Of a stretch of 64,000 nt of DNA, positions 18,235 to 27,592 are shown piece after piece. Position numbers and translations under genes: made by a program. Position 1 is the stretch's first letter. Each line of letters opens with the position of its first letter. The notes under the pieces were generated by a model. It worked only from the letters and a program-made list of their open reading frames with translations. It was not told where the DNA came from and did no database searches. Source of the stretch: Thermococcus sp. (lineage in GTDB: Archaea > Methanobacteriota_B > Thermococci > Thermococcales > Thermococcaceae); NCBI RefSeq assembly GCF_015521605.1, contig NZ_WANV01000041.1:62001-126000 (forward strand), given 5' to 3'.

Positions 18235-19176
18235 TCATCCCTGCGGCAGGTGGACGCCGCCGGTGAGGTAGGCGTAGAGGAAGTAGGAGTAGATCGCCAG
18301 CAGTATTCCACCGGTGAGCCTGTCTATCCTGCCGGTGAAACGAAGGACTGCCGTCAGTATGGCCATGACCAAAAGGGTCAGCGGCAGCGTGAAGGTGTAG
18401 ATTGTGGAGTCGACGTATATCGGATTTATGAGAGCCGCTATTCCTATGACCATGAGGATGTCGAGGATGTTCGCACCTATTATGTTGCCGACGCTTATGT
18501 TTGGGAGCCGCTTAAGGGTGGCCGTGAGGGAGTTGGCCATCTCCGGCAGGGAGGTTCCAATCGAGACCATCGTGAGGCCTATGACGACCTCGGGGACTCC
18601 GAAGGCCCTCGCCATCGTGACGGCGCTGTCCACCACGAGCTTCGCACCGGTCACGACGAGGATTCCGCTTCCGAACATTATGAGGGCATCCCTCTTCGGG
18701 TTTCCACGCCCGCCCTCCGGAAGCTCCTCAAGCGTCATATGCTTCCGGTAGAGGTAGTACAGGAAGCCGAAGTATATCAGTATCAGGCTCGCCCCGTCAA
18801 GGCGGCTTATCTTGCCGTCGTACATCAGGAGACCCGCGTATGCCGTGACTGCTATCATGAAGAGGGAGTTCTTCCAGGCGGTCTTCTCCACCTTCAGGGG
18901 GCGGAGCAGGGAGGACACACCGAGGATCAGGGCTATATTCGCGAGTGCGCTTCCAATCGCGTTTCCCAGAGCTATGTCGGGCTTCCCCTGGTAGGACGAT
19001 ATCGCCGAGACGGTAACTTCCGGCAGGGTGGTGGCTATGCTGGCCAGGACGAGCGCTATGATGAACTCACTCACCCCGAAGCCCTTCGCTACGCGCGAGG
19101 CGGCTTCAACAAAATAGTCGCTCCCCTTGATGAGCAGGACGAGGCCGAGTGCGAAGAGTACGATTTCAACTATCAC
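18235..19176 (-). CDS. Calcium/sodium:cation antiporter (CaCA family, YrbG-like)
   Basis: A 313-residue integral membrane protein with two homologous halves of about five helices each. The alpha-repeat signatures are TTLPEVTVS with ALGNAIGSALANI in the first half and GTSLPEMANS with VGNIIGANILDI in the second. These form the ion-binding site of Na+/Ca2+ exchangers. The start is GTG at 19176, with GGTGGGAG just upstream and TATA-like ACTTTTAAG near 19212. The transported ion cannot be told from sequence alone. Confidence 0.9.
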   Translation of the reverse strand: MIVEIVLFALGLVLLIKGSDYFVEAASRVAKGFGVSEFIIALVLASIATTLPEVTVSAISSYQGKPDIALGNAIGSALANIALILGVSSLLRPLKVEKTAWKNSLFMIAVTAYAGLLMYDGKISRLDGASLILIYFGFLYYLYRKHMTLEELPEGGRGNPKRDALIMFGSGILVVTGAKLVVDSAVTMARAFGVPEVVIGLTMVSIGTSLPEMANSLTATLKRLPNISVGNIIGANILDILMVIGIAALINPIYVDSTIYTFTLPLTLLVMAILTAVLRFTGRIDRLTGGILLAIYSYFLYAYLTGGVHLPQG

Positions 19177-19217
19177 TTTCTCCCACCAGAATAGGGCTGG
19201 AAAGAGGGCTTAAAAGT

Positions 19218-19733
19218 TTATTTGAACTCATGGGCTTCACCCTTGCCCTCCATCTTGATGACGTAGTCGGCCGCGTTCTGGAGTGCAACCGAGAAGCCGG
19301 GCTCCACGCCGATGACTATGGTCTCCTTTCCCCTGCGCTTTGCCTCGTTGACTATCGGGAGGAAGTCGGCGTCCCTGGTGGCCAGGGCTATTACGTCCAC
19401 GTCGGAGTTGTAGATGAGCTCCATGGCCTCGATGGCAATCCTCACGTCGGTGTCTCCGGCCACTATGATTGGCTCCAGCCCCTGGTTAACGACCGCCTCT
19501 ATGAGTCCCTGGGGAGCGTACTGGTTGAGGACGACCTTAGCAACGCGGAGCTTCCCGATCCTCTCAAGGGCGTCGATTATGTCCTCCAGCTTTATTCCGA
19601 ACTCCTTTCTGAGGATGTTCGGGCCATCTATTATGAGGCCTATGCTCCTCTTCTTCCTTGGCTTTTCCGGGGTGCTAACTTCTCTGACCTCTTTTTCCCC
19701 GCGCCTGAGAACCCTAAAAAAGCGCTCCTTCAT
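19218..19733 (-). CDS. NYN/PIN-like nuclease domain protein (intact acidic residues)
   Basis: A 171-residue protein with a basic N-terminal extension of about 30 residues and one NYN domain, the PIN-like RNase fold of the LabA/DUF88 group. Candidate metal-binding acids are Asp36 (LIIDGPN), Asp94 and Asp96 (GDTDVRI), and Asp121 and Asp123 (TRDADF). The typical DxDF signature is therefore present. The start overlaps the stop of the upstream paralogue (ATGA), so both are made together. An RNA substrate is likely by family; the specific target is unknown. Confidence 0.8.
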   Translation of the reverse strand: MKERFFRVLRRGEKEVREVSTPEKPRKKRSIGLIIDGPNILRKEFGIKLEDIIDALERIGKLRVAKVVLNQYAPQGLIEAVVNQGLEPIIVAGDTDVRIAIEAMELIYNSDVDVIALATRDADFLPIVNEAKRRGKETIVIGVEPGFSVALQNAADYVIKMEGKGEAHEFK

Positions 19734-20239
19734 CTCTCCTCACCGCCCTCAAGGATTATGGTGTAGTCCGCCGCATGCTTCAGCGCCGCCGAAAAACCCG
19801 GCTCAATGCCAATTACGATGGTTTCCTTGCCCTTTTCTTTGGCCTTGAGAATCACCGGCAGGAACTCGGCGTTCCGGGTTGCCAGGGCAATCACGTCGAT
19901 GTTGGGATTGTATATCTCCCTCATCGCCTCGACTGCGAGCTTGACACCCGTCTCGCCCGAGACAACGATGGCCTCAAAGCCCTGGTTCGATACCGCCTCT
20001 ATGAGCCCCTGGGGAGCGTACTGGTTCAGTATCACCTTGGAGACCCTGAGGTCACCCAGTCCCTCCAGAGCCTCAACTATATCCTCCAGCTTGACCCCGA
20101 ACTCCTTTCTAAGGATGTTTGGACCGTCGATGAGCAGTGCTATCCTCTTACCCCTGCCTATCTTTCGCCTCATCGTTCCTATGCTCCTCATGCCATCCTT
20201 CGTTATCGAAATTATCTTCTCCCAGTTGCCGCCCGGCAT
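19730..20239 (-). CDS. NYN-domain paralogue with substituted catalytic positions
   Basis: A 169-residue protein closely similar to the gene just downstream (shared blocks [40 protein letters not shown]). Four of the five candidate metal ligands differ: the GDTD segment reads GETG (Glu96, Gly98) and RDADF reads RNAEF (Asn123, Glu125). Only Asp38 is kept. It may be a non-catalytic partner of its neighbour. ATG 20239 is chosen over GTG 20248 because GGTGACT lies five bases upstream. TATA-like CTTTTTATAG lies near 20300. Confidence 0.78.
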   Translation of the reverse strand: MPGGNWEKIISITKDGMRSIGTMRRKIGRGKRIALLIDGPNILRKEFGVKLEDIVEALEGLGDLRVSKVILNQYAPQGLIEAVSNQGFEAIVVSGETGVKLAVEAMREIYNPNIDVIALATRNAEFLPVILKAKEKGKETIVIGIEPGFSAALKHAADYTIILEGGEER

Positions 20240-20318
20240 AGGAGTCACCGTTGGAATGGATACACCAGCGATACATCGAGGAGACTACGTATCAATCCTA
20301 TAAAAAGTTAGTTTAAGG

Positions 20319-22754
20319 TTAGGAAATGATCCTCTTGTAATAGTACCAGAGGCCCCTTATGATATCGCGCACCTCTATCATCGTAAAGGTTTCGGTTCTG
20401 TCGATTAGCCTTGCCGTTTCCTCCCAGCTGTGCCCCTGGAGAACCCTGTAGATCAGCAGCTTTATCTGCCTCTCGTCGAGGTAGGGCTTCATCCAGCCGT
20501 CGAGGAAGTAGAGCTTAACAATGGGCTTAACGGCGTCAACCACGGTATCGTAGGTGAGAACCTTGCCGGTGAAGGCATCAAGGCGCTTTTTCTGAACCTC
20601 CGTGAGGTGAATCGGATAATCAACGGCCTCCCCGAAGGGCGTCTCGAAGAGCCACCTGACGATCTCAGGCTCAACATCACGGTGGGTATCGGCAAGCCAT
20701 TCCGTGAGCCGTATCCTGAACTCGTCGTTGGCCCTGCGGATGAGCTTCTTTGCCCTCTCGCTTATCGGCTTGAGGACTATGGCGGTAAACTCACCGCTTA
20801 CCGGGTTCCTGGCGGGGCTCAGGTGGACGACGGCAAAGCCGTTCCTGACCCAGAAGCGGACGAGCTCCTCGCTCGCTCCAAAGCCAGAACCGATCCAGTC
20901 AAGGCCCCTCTCCCTGGCCTCCTTTTCGAGGAGTTCCAGTGCCTTGCTTCCAAGCCCCATGTCCATCGCGTCCGGGTGGGTGGCGATTCTGACTATCCGG
21001 TACCCCCTCAGCCTTGCGAACTCCTTCGCCATGTGGTGCTTGACCATCATGTCGGGAATGATGTTGCCGCGCGGCTTGTAACCCTTCGCCATCTTTTCGA
21101 TAACTTTCTTTGGAATGTTGCCCTCCTCCGCTATCTGAAGGGCGGTCACTATCTTGCCGTTCTTCAGCCGTAGAACCCTCGCCCTGTGGTGCGGCGCGTC
21201 CGCGAGCAAAGCCACGTCGCTCGGCCTGTTGCGGTAGTGTGCAAGTATGTAGATGCCGACGAAGTTCCTCAGGTCTTCCCTGTCGTTCTTGAACCAGTCA
21301 TCGAGGTCGGGCTCCTCAAAGTAGACCTCCCTGTTCTTTATCAGCTCGTAGTCCTCATCGGTGAGCTCAACCGGCTCGGCATCGAGCAGGAGGACGTCGA
21401 AGAGCCACTTCTCGATGGGGTCGTTTTCCGCGTAGCGGATCGGCTCCTCCATGTGGAGCTCCCTGAAGGAGCGCCTCTCCCTGGCCTTCTTAAGGAACTT
21501 GACGGAGAATCCCCTCCCAGCCCCCTCGTAGCCGTGGATCGTGGAGGAATAAACGACGCGCGGCTTGTTGAGGTACCTGTGGAGTATCGGCACGTGGATT
21601 CCTGCCGCCTCATCGAGGATGTAGAGGTCTGCGGTCTTTTTGTAACCCTCCGCCGGGGGGTAGTACCTCAGGCCAATCTTCCGGGCGTACAGTTCCCTGA
21701 TCAGACCCCTCTCCTCGACGACGTGCGGCTTGAAGCCGAGCTTCTGGAGGGCACGCTTGGCGAAGCGGAAAAGGGCCTGAACGTTCTCCGGCTCTGGGGC
21801 CGTCACGACTATCCTGGTTCTCTTCTTGAGCGCCAGTGCGAGGCCTATCGCCGCTATTCCAACGGAAACGCTCTTCCCGCGCCCCCTGTCCGCGGTGAGG
21901 ACGAGCATGCCCTCTTCCCCAACCAGCTCCTCAAAGGCCCTTAGGACTTCAACCTGCCCCTCGGTGAGGGCCATCTCGTAGAGCTCGCGCGGGAAGAGGG
22001 TCTCCTCCGGAATCGGCACGCCTCTTCTGGCCTTAATCTTTGCCTGGCTCTTGTTCCTCTTCGGCTTCTTCTTGACCTTTCCGTTCTCGGTTATTATGTA
22101 GATGCCGTCGTGCTCGGTGAACTTCCTTATGAGCCGCCTGTTGAAGCGCTTCTTGACGTCGTCTATCGTGTAAGGCGGTGTGACGAGGCTCTTGTGGAAG
22201 CCCGTCCACATGTCCTTCCACTTCTTAAAGGGGTGGGCGAGTATGAAGATAAGACCGCCGCCGCGGACGGTCTCGATAATCCTCCCGAGGTCGTTCGGCG
22301 AGTAGTCATAGCTCATGTCCAGAACGAGCAGGTCGTACGTCCTCCCGAGGATGTCGCGGGTGTGCTTGAAGGTTACAGCCTTCACCTCGGCGCTTCCACC
22401 TGCCAGAACGTCGAAGTGCTTTCTGAAGGCCTCGTAGCGCTTCCTCCCAAAGGTGTCCTCGCCGAGAGCATCTGTGGCGTAGAGAACCTCTATTTTGTCC
22501 TCGCTCTCATCTCTCAACCTTTTCTTCATCAGCTCGTCGAGAACCTCGCTCAGAACCCTCGCGGAAGCCCCGGCCAGGATTCCAGCCAATTCAGCCTTTT
22601 TCAGCGTGTCACCCTCGATGACTATCATTCTGCGGTGAAACTTCTCAAGCGCCTGAGCCAGGGCCGTCTCGGTGAGCCTGAGAACAGAGTCCTTAACCTT
22701 CTCGCCTTTGGCGTAGTCTCTCACTTCCTTATCAAAGCGAACCTTGACGGTCAT
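20319..22754 (-). CDS. tmcA: RNA cytidine acetyltransferase TmcA/NAT10 family
   Basis: An 811-residue enzyme that makes N4-acetylcytidine in RNA using acetyl-CoA and ATP. An N-terminal domain (about 1-230) is followed by a RecA-like helicase module with P-loop ADRGRGKS near residue 288 and DEAA as the Walker B equivalent. A GNAT acetyltransferase domain (about 500-680, with VRIATHPDAMDMGLGSKAL as acetyl-CoA-binding region) and a C-terminal tRNA-binding region complete it. In Thermococcus kodakarensis the homologue modifies many rRNA and tRNA sites and supports growth at high temperature. The start has GGGAGGGG upstream. Confidence 0.92.
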   Translation of the reverse strand: MTVKVRFDKEVRDYAKGEKVKDSVLRLTETALAQALEKFHRRMIVIEGDTLKKAELAGILAGASARVLSEVLDELMKKRLRDESEDKIEVLYATDALGEDTFGRKRYEAFRKHFDVLAGGSAEVKAVTFKHTRDILGRTYDLLVLDMSYDYSPNDLGRIIETVRGGGLIFILAHPFKKWKDMWTGFHKSLVTPPYTIDDVKKRFNRRLIRKFTEHDGIYIITENGKVKKKPKRNKSQAKIKARRGVPIPEETLFPRELYEMALTEGQVEVLRAFEELVGEEGMLVLTADRGRGKSVSVGIAAIGLALALKKRTRIVVTAPEPENVQALFRFAKRALQKLGFKPHVVEERGLIRELYARKIGLRYYPPAEGYKKTADLYILDEAAGIHVPILHRYLNKPRVVYSSTIHGYEGAGRGFSVKFLKKARERRSFRELHMEEPIRYAENDPIEKWLFDVLLLDAEPVELTDEDYELIKNREVYFEEPDLDDWFKNDREDLRNFVGIYILAHYRNRPSDVALLADAPHHRARVLRLKNGKIVTALQIAEEGNIPKKVIEKMAKGYKPRGNIIPDMMVKHHMAKEFARLRGYRIVRIATHPDAMDMGLGSKALELLEKEARERGLDWIGSGFGASEELVRFWVRNGFAVVHLSPARNPVSGEFTAIVLKPISERAKKLIRRANDEFRIRLTEWLADTHRDVEPEIVRWLFETPFGEAVDYPIHLTEVQKKRLDAFTGKVLTYDTVVDAVKPIVKLYFLDGWMKPYLDERQIKLLIYRVLQGHSWEETARLIDRTETFTMIEVRDIIRGLWYYYKRIIS

Positions 22755-22882
22755 AGCGACCCCTCCCGGATAAAAGGGAGACGGGGGATTTAAAAAGGTT
22801 AGGCGGTTTTGAAATCTTCTCGATAATCATCGAAACGCTAAGCTTTTATACGAAAAAGGCCGAGTTTATTCGGTGATTCTAA

Positions 22883-24790
22883 ATGGCAAAGGGTCTGACC
22901 GAGAAAGACCTCGGAAAGTTTAAGCTCGTGGGAAACATCGACGCGCACAGGAGAAAGCTCGTTTTCCAGGTGACGGAGGTAAGCCTCGAAAAGGACGACT
23001 ACTTCTCAAGGCTCTACCTCTACGACGGCAGGAAGGTCAAGCCCTTCACCGCCGGCAAGAAGGACGGGAACCCGAGGTTCTCCCCGGACGGGAAGCTCGT
23101 GGCCTTCACCTCCAAGCGCGATAAGGAGAGCAAGGAGGCAGAGCTCTACGTCATCCCGACCGACGGCGGCGAGGCGAGGCTCTTAACGAAGTTCAAGTAT
23201 GGAATCAAAAACCTCCGCTTCACGGAGGACGGGAAGGGCATAGCGGTCGTTACGCCGATAGACATCGAGAAGAAGCCCAAAGATGATGTCCACGTCATCA
23301 GGGAGATCCCATTCTGGTTCAACGGCGCCGGCTGGGTCTACGGAAAGAGGAGCGTTGTCTATCTGGTGGACGTTGAAACGGGGAAGAAGAGGCGCATGAC
23401 GCCGAAGAACCTCGACGTCTCGCAGATTAGGTTCTATGAAGGAAAGCTCTACTTCGTCGCCCAGGAAGACCGCGAGAGAAAGCCGATGGTGAGCGACCTC
23501 TACGTCCTTGAGGGCAGGAAGGCAAAGAGGCTAACCCACGGAGAGTGGAGCGTGAGTGACTTCATTCCGCTCGACGACGGAACCTTTATCCTCAAGGCCA
23601 ACACCCGCGAGCGTGGGATTCCCACGAACACCCACATCTACCACTACGACCCGGAGAGTGGCGAGCTTAGAAAGCTCACGGCCGGCCTCGACCGCTCGGC
23701 ATACAACTCACTCAACTGCGACGTGCGCGGAAGCCAGAGGGCGGAGCTGGTCTTTAAGGACGGCTGGGTCTACTACGTCGCAACCGACGGCCCGAGGGCG
23801 AACCTCTTCCGCGTGAACCTCAACGGCGAGATTGAGCGCGTTGTAGGCGGCGATAGGAGCGTCGAGAGCTTTGCAATCGGGGACTACATAGCCTTTACTG
23901 CCCAGGATGCGGTCACTCCAACGGAGCTTTACACGCTAAGGGACGGGAAGGAGAGAAAGCTTACCGACTTCAACGGCTGGATTGAGGAGTACACACTCTC
24001 CAAGCCAGAGCACTTCAAGGTTAGGGCCAGCGACGGTGTTGAGATAGACGCATGGGTCATGAAGCCCGTTGACTTCGAGCCCGGGAAGAAGTATCCGGCG
24101 GTTCTTGAGATACACGGCGGGCCTAAAACCGCCTACGGCTACTCCTTCATGCACGAGTTCCACGTTTTGACGGCCAAGGGCTTCGTCGTGATATTCTCCA
24201 ACCCGCGCGGAAGCGACGGCTACGGGGAAAGCTTTGCTGACATAAGGGAGCACTACGGGGAGAGGGACTACCAAGACCTGATGGAGGTCATCGATGAAGC
24301 GGTGAAGCGCTTCGACTTTATCGATGGAGAAAGGATAGGCGTCACCGGCGGCTCCTACGGCGGCTTCATGACGAACTGGATAGTCGGGCACACGAAGAGG
24401 TTCAAAGCAGCGGTAACCCAGCGCTCCATCTCCAACTGGACGAGCTTCTTTGGAACGACCGACATAGGCTACTTCTTTGCCCCCGACCAGATAGGCGGCG
24501 ACCCCTGGAGCAACGCCGAGGGCTACTGGGAGAAGAGCCCGCTGAAGTACGCGCCGAACGTTGAAACGCCGCTCCTCATAATCCACTCAATGGAGGACTA
24601 CCGGTGCTGGCTTCCCGAGGCGCTCCAGTTCTACACTGCCCTCAAATACCTCGGCAAGACGGTCGAGCTGGCGCTCTTCCCGGGCGAGAACCACGACTTG
24701 AGCAGGGGCGGGAAGCCGAAGCACAGGGTTAAGCGCCTGGAGCTGATAGCGAGGTGGATGGAGAGGTGGCTGGAGGAACAGGAATTTTAA
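22883..24790 (+). CDS. Acylaminoacyl-peptidase (S9 family serine peptidase)
   Basis: A 635-residue cytosolic peptidase that removes N-acyl amino acids from peptides. A beta-propeller of WD40-like blades (PRFSPDGKLVAFTSKR is typical) covers about residues 20-370. An alpha/beta hydrolase domain follows with the triad Ser491 (GGSYGG), Asp572 (SMEDYRC) and His604 (GENHDLS). Length and motifs match the Pyrococcus acylaminoacyl-peptidase. There is no signal peptide. GGTGATT precedes ATG 22883, and TATA-like CTTTTATAC lies near 22845. Confidence 0.93.
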   Translation: MAKGLTEKDLGKFKLVGNIDAHRRKLVFQVTEVSLEKDDYFSRLYLYDGRKVKPFTAGKKDGNPRFSPDGKLVAFTSKRDKESKEAELYVIPTDGGEARLLTKFKYGIKNLRFTEDGKGIAVVTPIDIEKKPKDDVHVIREIPFWFNGAGWVYGKRSVVYLVDVETGKKRRMTPKNLDVSQIRFYEGKLYFVAQEDRERKPMVSDLYVLEGRKAKRLTHGEWSVSDFIPLDDGTFILKANTRERGIPTNTHIYHYDPESGELRKLTAGLDRSAYNSLNCDVRGSQRAELVFKDGWVYYVATDGPRANLFRVNLNGEIERVVGGDRSVESFAIGDYIAFTAQDAVTPTELYTLRDGKERKLTDFNGWIEEYTLSKPEHFKVRASDGVEIDAWVMKPVDFEPGKKYPAVLEIHGGPKTAYGYSFMHEFHVLTAKGFVVIFSNPRGSDGYGESFADIREHYGERDYQDLMEVIDEAVKRFDFIDGERIGVTGGSYGGFMTNWIVGHTKRFKAAVTQRSISNWTSFFGTTDIGYFFAPDQIGGDPWSNAEGYWEKSPLKYAPNVETPLLIIHSMEDYRCWLPEALQFYTALKYLGKTVELALFPGENHDLSRGGKPKHRVKRLELIARWMERWLEEQEF

Positions 24791-24863
24791 AATATCCGTT
24801 ATTCTTTTTAACTCTTCGTCATAATATGTTATTCAGGGAGAAATATCAACTGGGGGAATTATT

Positions 24864-26297
24864 TTGAGGCCTCTCGAGATCGAAAAGTGGATTGAAAGCA
24901 GGGGACGACAATATGAAAACTCTCAAGGACTATTGATAGAGTCTATCATTGCATACAAAGCTGGTGCTTACCGAGCAGCATATATTATGGGATGGCTATT
25001 TTTTGTTTCAGCTATAAAGGAAAGATTCTTGAAAATCCCACATTGCCCACAAGGCATCTCTGAGGAAAGCTGGAAATTGGTAAAAGAGTGGTTTACTGAT
25101 GAAGATTCATGGGACTCCAATGTAGTAAACGTTATCTTAAATGAAAATATCAAAAAAGAACATAAAAAGCATAAAAAAGAGATTGAGAAAATATTTCACG
25201 TCCCCAAGGATCTTCCTACACTAATTAAAGCCTATCGCAAATATAGAAATATCTGTGCTCATGGGAAGGATTATAATATTTCATATTCTCATGTGGAGGC
25301 TTTGTGGGGATTTATAATAGATGCTCTATCTAAGATAGCTATAGCCGGGGAAATTGAGGTGTTTGTAAATAGACTAGCGGACATATTTGAGAAATTTGGA
25401 AGTGATAATGACAAATTAATTGCTACCTCACTTTATCAAGCATTACAATTAATCTCAGTGGAATCCTTTTCAAAATTTTTAGACATGTTAAACAATGAAC
25501 TTAAAAACAAAAATATGCCTGAAATGACGCGGTATGAGGTTACTGCTAAGCTGTACGAGATCTTGCAAAACTTTTCTAAGAGAAGTCCCGAATACAGAAA
25601 ATATAGCGAAGAACTCATCAAATATATTCTCCAAAAGGACGACATTGATATACAAGTTTTTGCAGGACTGTATCCTGAGAGCTTGAGAGATATTCTAACA
25701 CAGAGACCAATATATGCCGAAGAGATTATTGGGTTAATAGAGAACACACTTAGAGAAGAAGAAAAGGACATACCACCTTATCTCCTCCCACAATTTTTAG
25801 AGCTGTTGTTGATGGGTCCCTCATATTTGTCAAGTGATAGTCTTGATAAGTGCAGGAAGCTGGTAAAAAGAATACCTTATAAACTCACAGATTGGAGTAT
25901 CCTAGAGGCCTATGAGTTGTTATCAAGAAAACCAGAACTTGTAAAGATCCTGGAGGAATACGGATTTTTCGAAACTTTCAAAAGAGTTCTACTTGATAAA
26001 GTAATAGTTCCCAAGGGACACAGCTTTACCATAGCAAATGAAAGGTCGCTACTCCCCGCAATTTATATTGAATATAAAGGTTTAGATGAGGATCTTGTAG
26101 AGAGAATAAGTATTGTCTTTTCAGATAAAGACGAACACTATCCGTATGATGTTAGAGATGCTCTTGAGGCATATTTTAATAAAAATCCGGAAAAATGGAA
26201 TGAATTCAAAAATATTTTCCAGAAACTTAAAGAATCTGGTAAACTTAGGGTATCTCTGAATGAAATATATATTAACCCCGAGAAAGAGACTGAGTGA
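24864..26297 (+). CDS. AT-rich HEPN-domain protein, candidate defence RNase
   Basis: A 477-residue protein that is clearly AT-rich compared with both neighbours, a sign of recent transfer. The N-terminal ~175 residues look like a HEPN domain: a helix SIIAYKAGAYRAAYIMGWLF, then the catalytic-type Rx4H motif RNICAH (Arg128-His133) followed by Gly. The remaining 300 residues are helical, solenoid-like and unassigned. HEPN proteins with Rx4-6H are usually RNA-cleaving toxins or abortive-infection effectors. The start is probably TTG 24864, with GGGGG upstream; no in-frame ATG occurs until residue 42. It ends 3 bp before an antitoxin-like gene. The HEPN call is by eye. Confidence 0.65.
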   Translation: MRPLEIEKWIESRGRQYENSQGLLIESIIAYKAGAYRAAYIMGWLFFVSAIKERFLKIPHCPQGISEESWKLVKEWFTDEDSWDSNVVNVILNENIKKEHKKHKKEIEKIFHVPKDLPTLIKAYRKYRNICAHGKDYNISYSHVEALWGFIIDALSKIAIAGEIEVFVNRLADIFEKFGSDNDKLIATSLYQALQLISVESFSKFLDMLNNELKNKNMPEMTRYEVTAKLYEILQNFSKRSPEYRKYSEELIKYILQKDDIDIQVFAGLYPESLRDILTQRPIYAEEIIGLIENTLREEEKDIPPYLLPQFLELLLMGPSYLSSDSLDKCRKLVKRIPYKLTDWSILEAYELLSRKPELVKILEEYGFFETFKRVLLDKVIVPKGHSFTIANERSLLPAIYIEYKGLDEDLVERISIVFSDKDEHYPYDVRDALEAYFNKNPEKWNEFKNIFQKLKESGKLRVSLNEIYINPEKETE

Positions 26298-26300
26298 CAG

Positions 26301-26528
26301 ATGAAGAAGTGTCCCAAGATAACGAGGAGCGAAGTAGCGATGAAGGCTATAGCAAAGTGCCCAACAAAGATAGAGACCGAGGAGCTGGGCTCTTATGAAC
26401 TCCTCTCCCTCCTCGGTGAAGAATTCAAGAAGGAGCTTGAGGAAACTCCCGTTGAGAAGTACGAGGAAGCGCTCAAAGAAACGAGGGATGCGGAATGGAA
26501 AAGGCTCTCTATGACACCAACGTCCTGA
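26301..26528 (+). CDS. Antitoxin-like small protein (VapB-like partner)
   Basis: A 75-residue charged, helical protein. It has GC content like the chromosome, unlike the AT-rich gene that ends three bases before it. Its end overlaps the PIN-domain reading frame by 34 bp, the usual toxin-antitoxin arrangement, which is the main reason for the call. No classical ribbon-helix-helix or AbrB motif was recognised. The ribosome site at ATG 26301 is weak; an internal ATG at 26340 is possible. The AT-rich gene may have displaced its original promoter or N-terminus. Confidence 0.5.
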   Translation: MKKCPKITRSEVAMKAIAKCPTKIETEELGSYELLSLLGEEFKKELEETPVEKYEEALKETRDAEWKRLSMTPTS

Positions 26529-26821
26529 TTGAGGCCGTCAAATCCGGGAAGAAGCTCAGGGGATACACGGCGGTCCTCAACATCGTTGAGTTCCCAAGGG
26601 GCCTTGAGCTGGGCTGACCGTGATAACCCCCGACTCTGGAGGACTATCTGCTGGCAATCAAGATTTCGCAGGCGATGGTGAAAAAGGGAACGCCGATTCC
26701 GGCGGTTGATGCCATCATTGCGGCCGTTGCAATAAACCGTGAGCTGACACTCTTCACGGAGGACAGGCACTTCGAGTGGGTAAGGGAGGAGTTCAAAGAG
26801 TTGAAAATCCACACCGTGTAG
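26495..26821 (+). pseudogene. VapC-like PIN toxin with two compensating frameshifts
   Basis: The first 40 residues (MEKALYDTNVLIEAVKSGKK in outline) carry the PIN Asp and the NIVEF Glu, then stop at TGA 26615-26617. In a shifted frame the rest of a PIN domain continues: LEDYLLAI, then PAVDAIIAAVAINRELTLFT, then EDRHFEWVREEF, ending at TAG 26819-26821. A missing base in the G run near 26611 plus an extra base in the C run near 26627-26631 explains both breaks and restores the frame, giving 108 residues. Either the toxin is inactivated or two sequence errors are present. Four acidic PIN positions are otherwise kept. Confidence 0.75.
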
Positions 26822-26878
26822 TCCAGCACCTTTATGAACCGGCGATTGACTTTTAAACCGACCGGCTAAGTTGTGGCC

Positions 26879-27466
26879 ATGAAAGCCCTCATCCTCGCGT
26901 TCCCGGAGAAGCGGTGGGAGAACTACACGATACCCGTAAACGATGAACCTGTGGTGAAGCTCACCGAGAGGAGACTCCTGATGAGTAAGAGGATAGACGA
27001 GACCCTCACCGTCGTAAGAAAGGACAAACTCAAAACCTACTCCCTCCACGTCCTGAATCCCGTTCCGGTAAGCGCGAAGAATAAAATGGAGGCCCTCCTG
27101 AAAGCGATGCCGGACGGGCCCTTCTTCCTCGCCGAGGGCAACATGCCCCTGATAATGCCCTTTCTCGTGAACTACCTTATAGGTCTTTTCTACGAGAACG
27201 AGCCGGAGGCGCTGATACCGGTCTGGAAGGACGGGACGGCGGAGGTTACGCACGCAATATACGAGCCTGACGCCCTGGAGGGCGCTATAAACGCTTCCCT
27301 TGCAGAGGGATACCGGAGCTTAAGCCGGATCACCGAGTTCCTCGACTACGAACTGCTGCCAGTCGAGGAGCTGGCAAAGAGAAACCCCAAGGTGACGCTG
27401 AGCTTCTTCAGGGTGAGGAACTCCTTTGACGTTAGATTCGCGGCCGAGACACTCAGGAAGCTGTGA
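26879..27466 (+). CDS. MobA-like nucleotidyltransferase family protein
   Basis: A 195-residue protein resembling the MobA-related NTP-transferase group (molybdenum cofactor guanylyltransferase-like). It has a Rossmann-like N-terminus (MKALILAFPEKR) and the segment AEGNMPLIMPFLVNYLI, which corresponds to the DMP substrate motif of MobA. The N-terminal Gly-rich nucleotide loop is not typical, so activity is uncertain. A TATA-like CTTTTAAAC lies about 27 bp before the ATG, suggesting a leaderless mRNA. GTG 26873 is an alternative start. Confidence 0.55.
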   Translation: MKALILAFPEKRWENYTIPVNDEPVVKLTERRLLMSKRIDETLTVVRKDKLKTYSLHVLNPVPVSAKNKMEALLKAMPDGPFFLAEGNMPLIMPFLVNYLIGLFYENEPEALIPVWKDGTAEVTHAIYEPDALEGAINASLAEGYRSLSRITEFLDYELLPVEELAKRNPKVTLSFFRVRNSFDVRFAAETLRKL

Positions 27467-27592
27467 GGCAAATCTGATTGGAAATTCTTCAAATTTGTGT
27501 AAGAAGGCTTAAATAGTGTAAGGTTTACAATAGATTAAGGGTAGGAGTTCCAAGGTTCTTCTGCTCGGTTCGGACCAAAAGGAGAGATTTGT

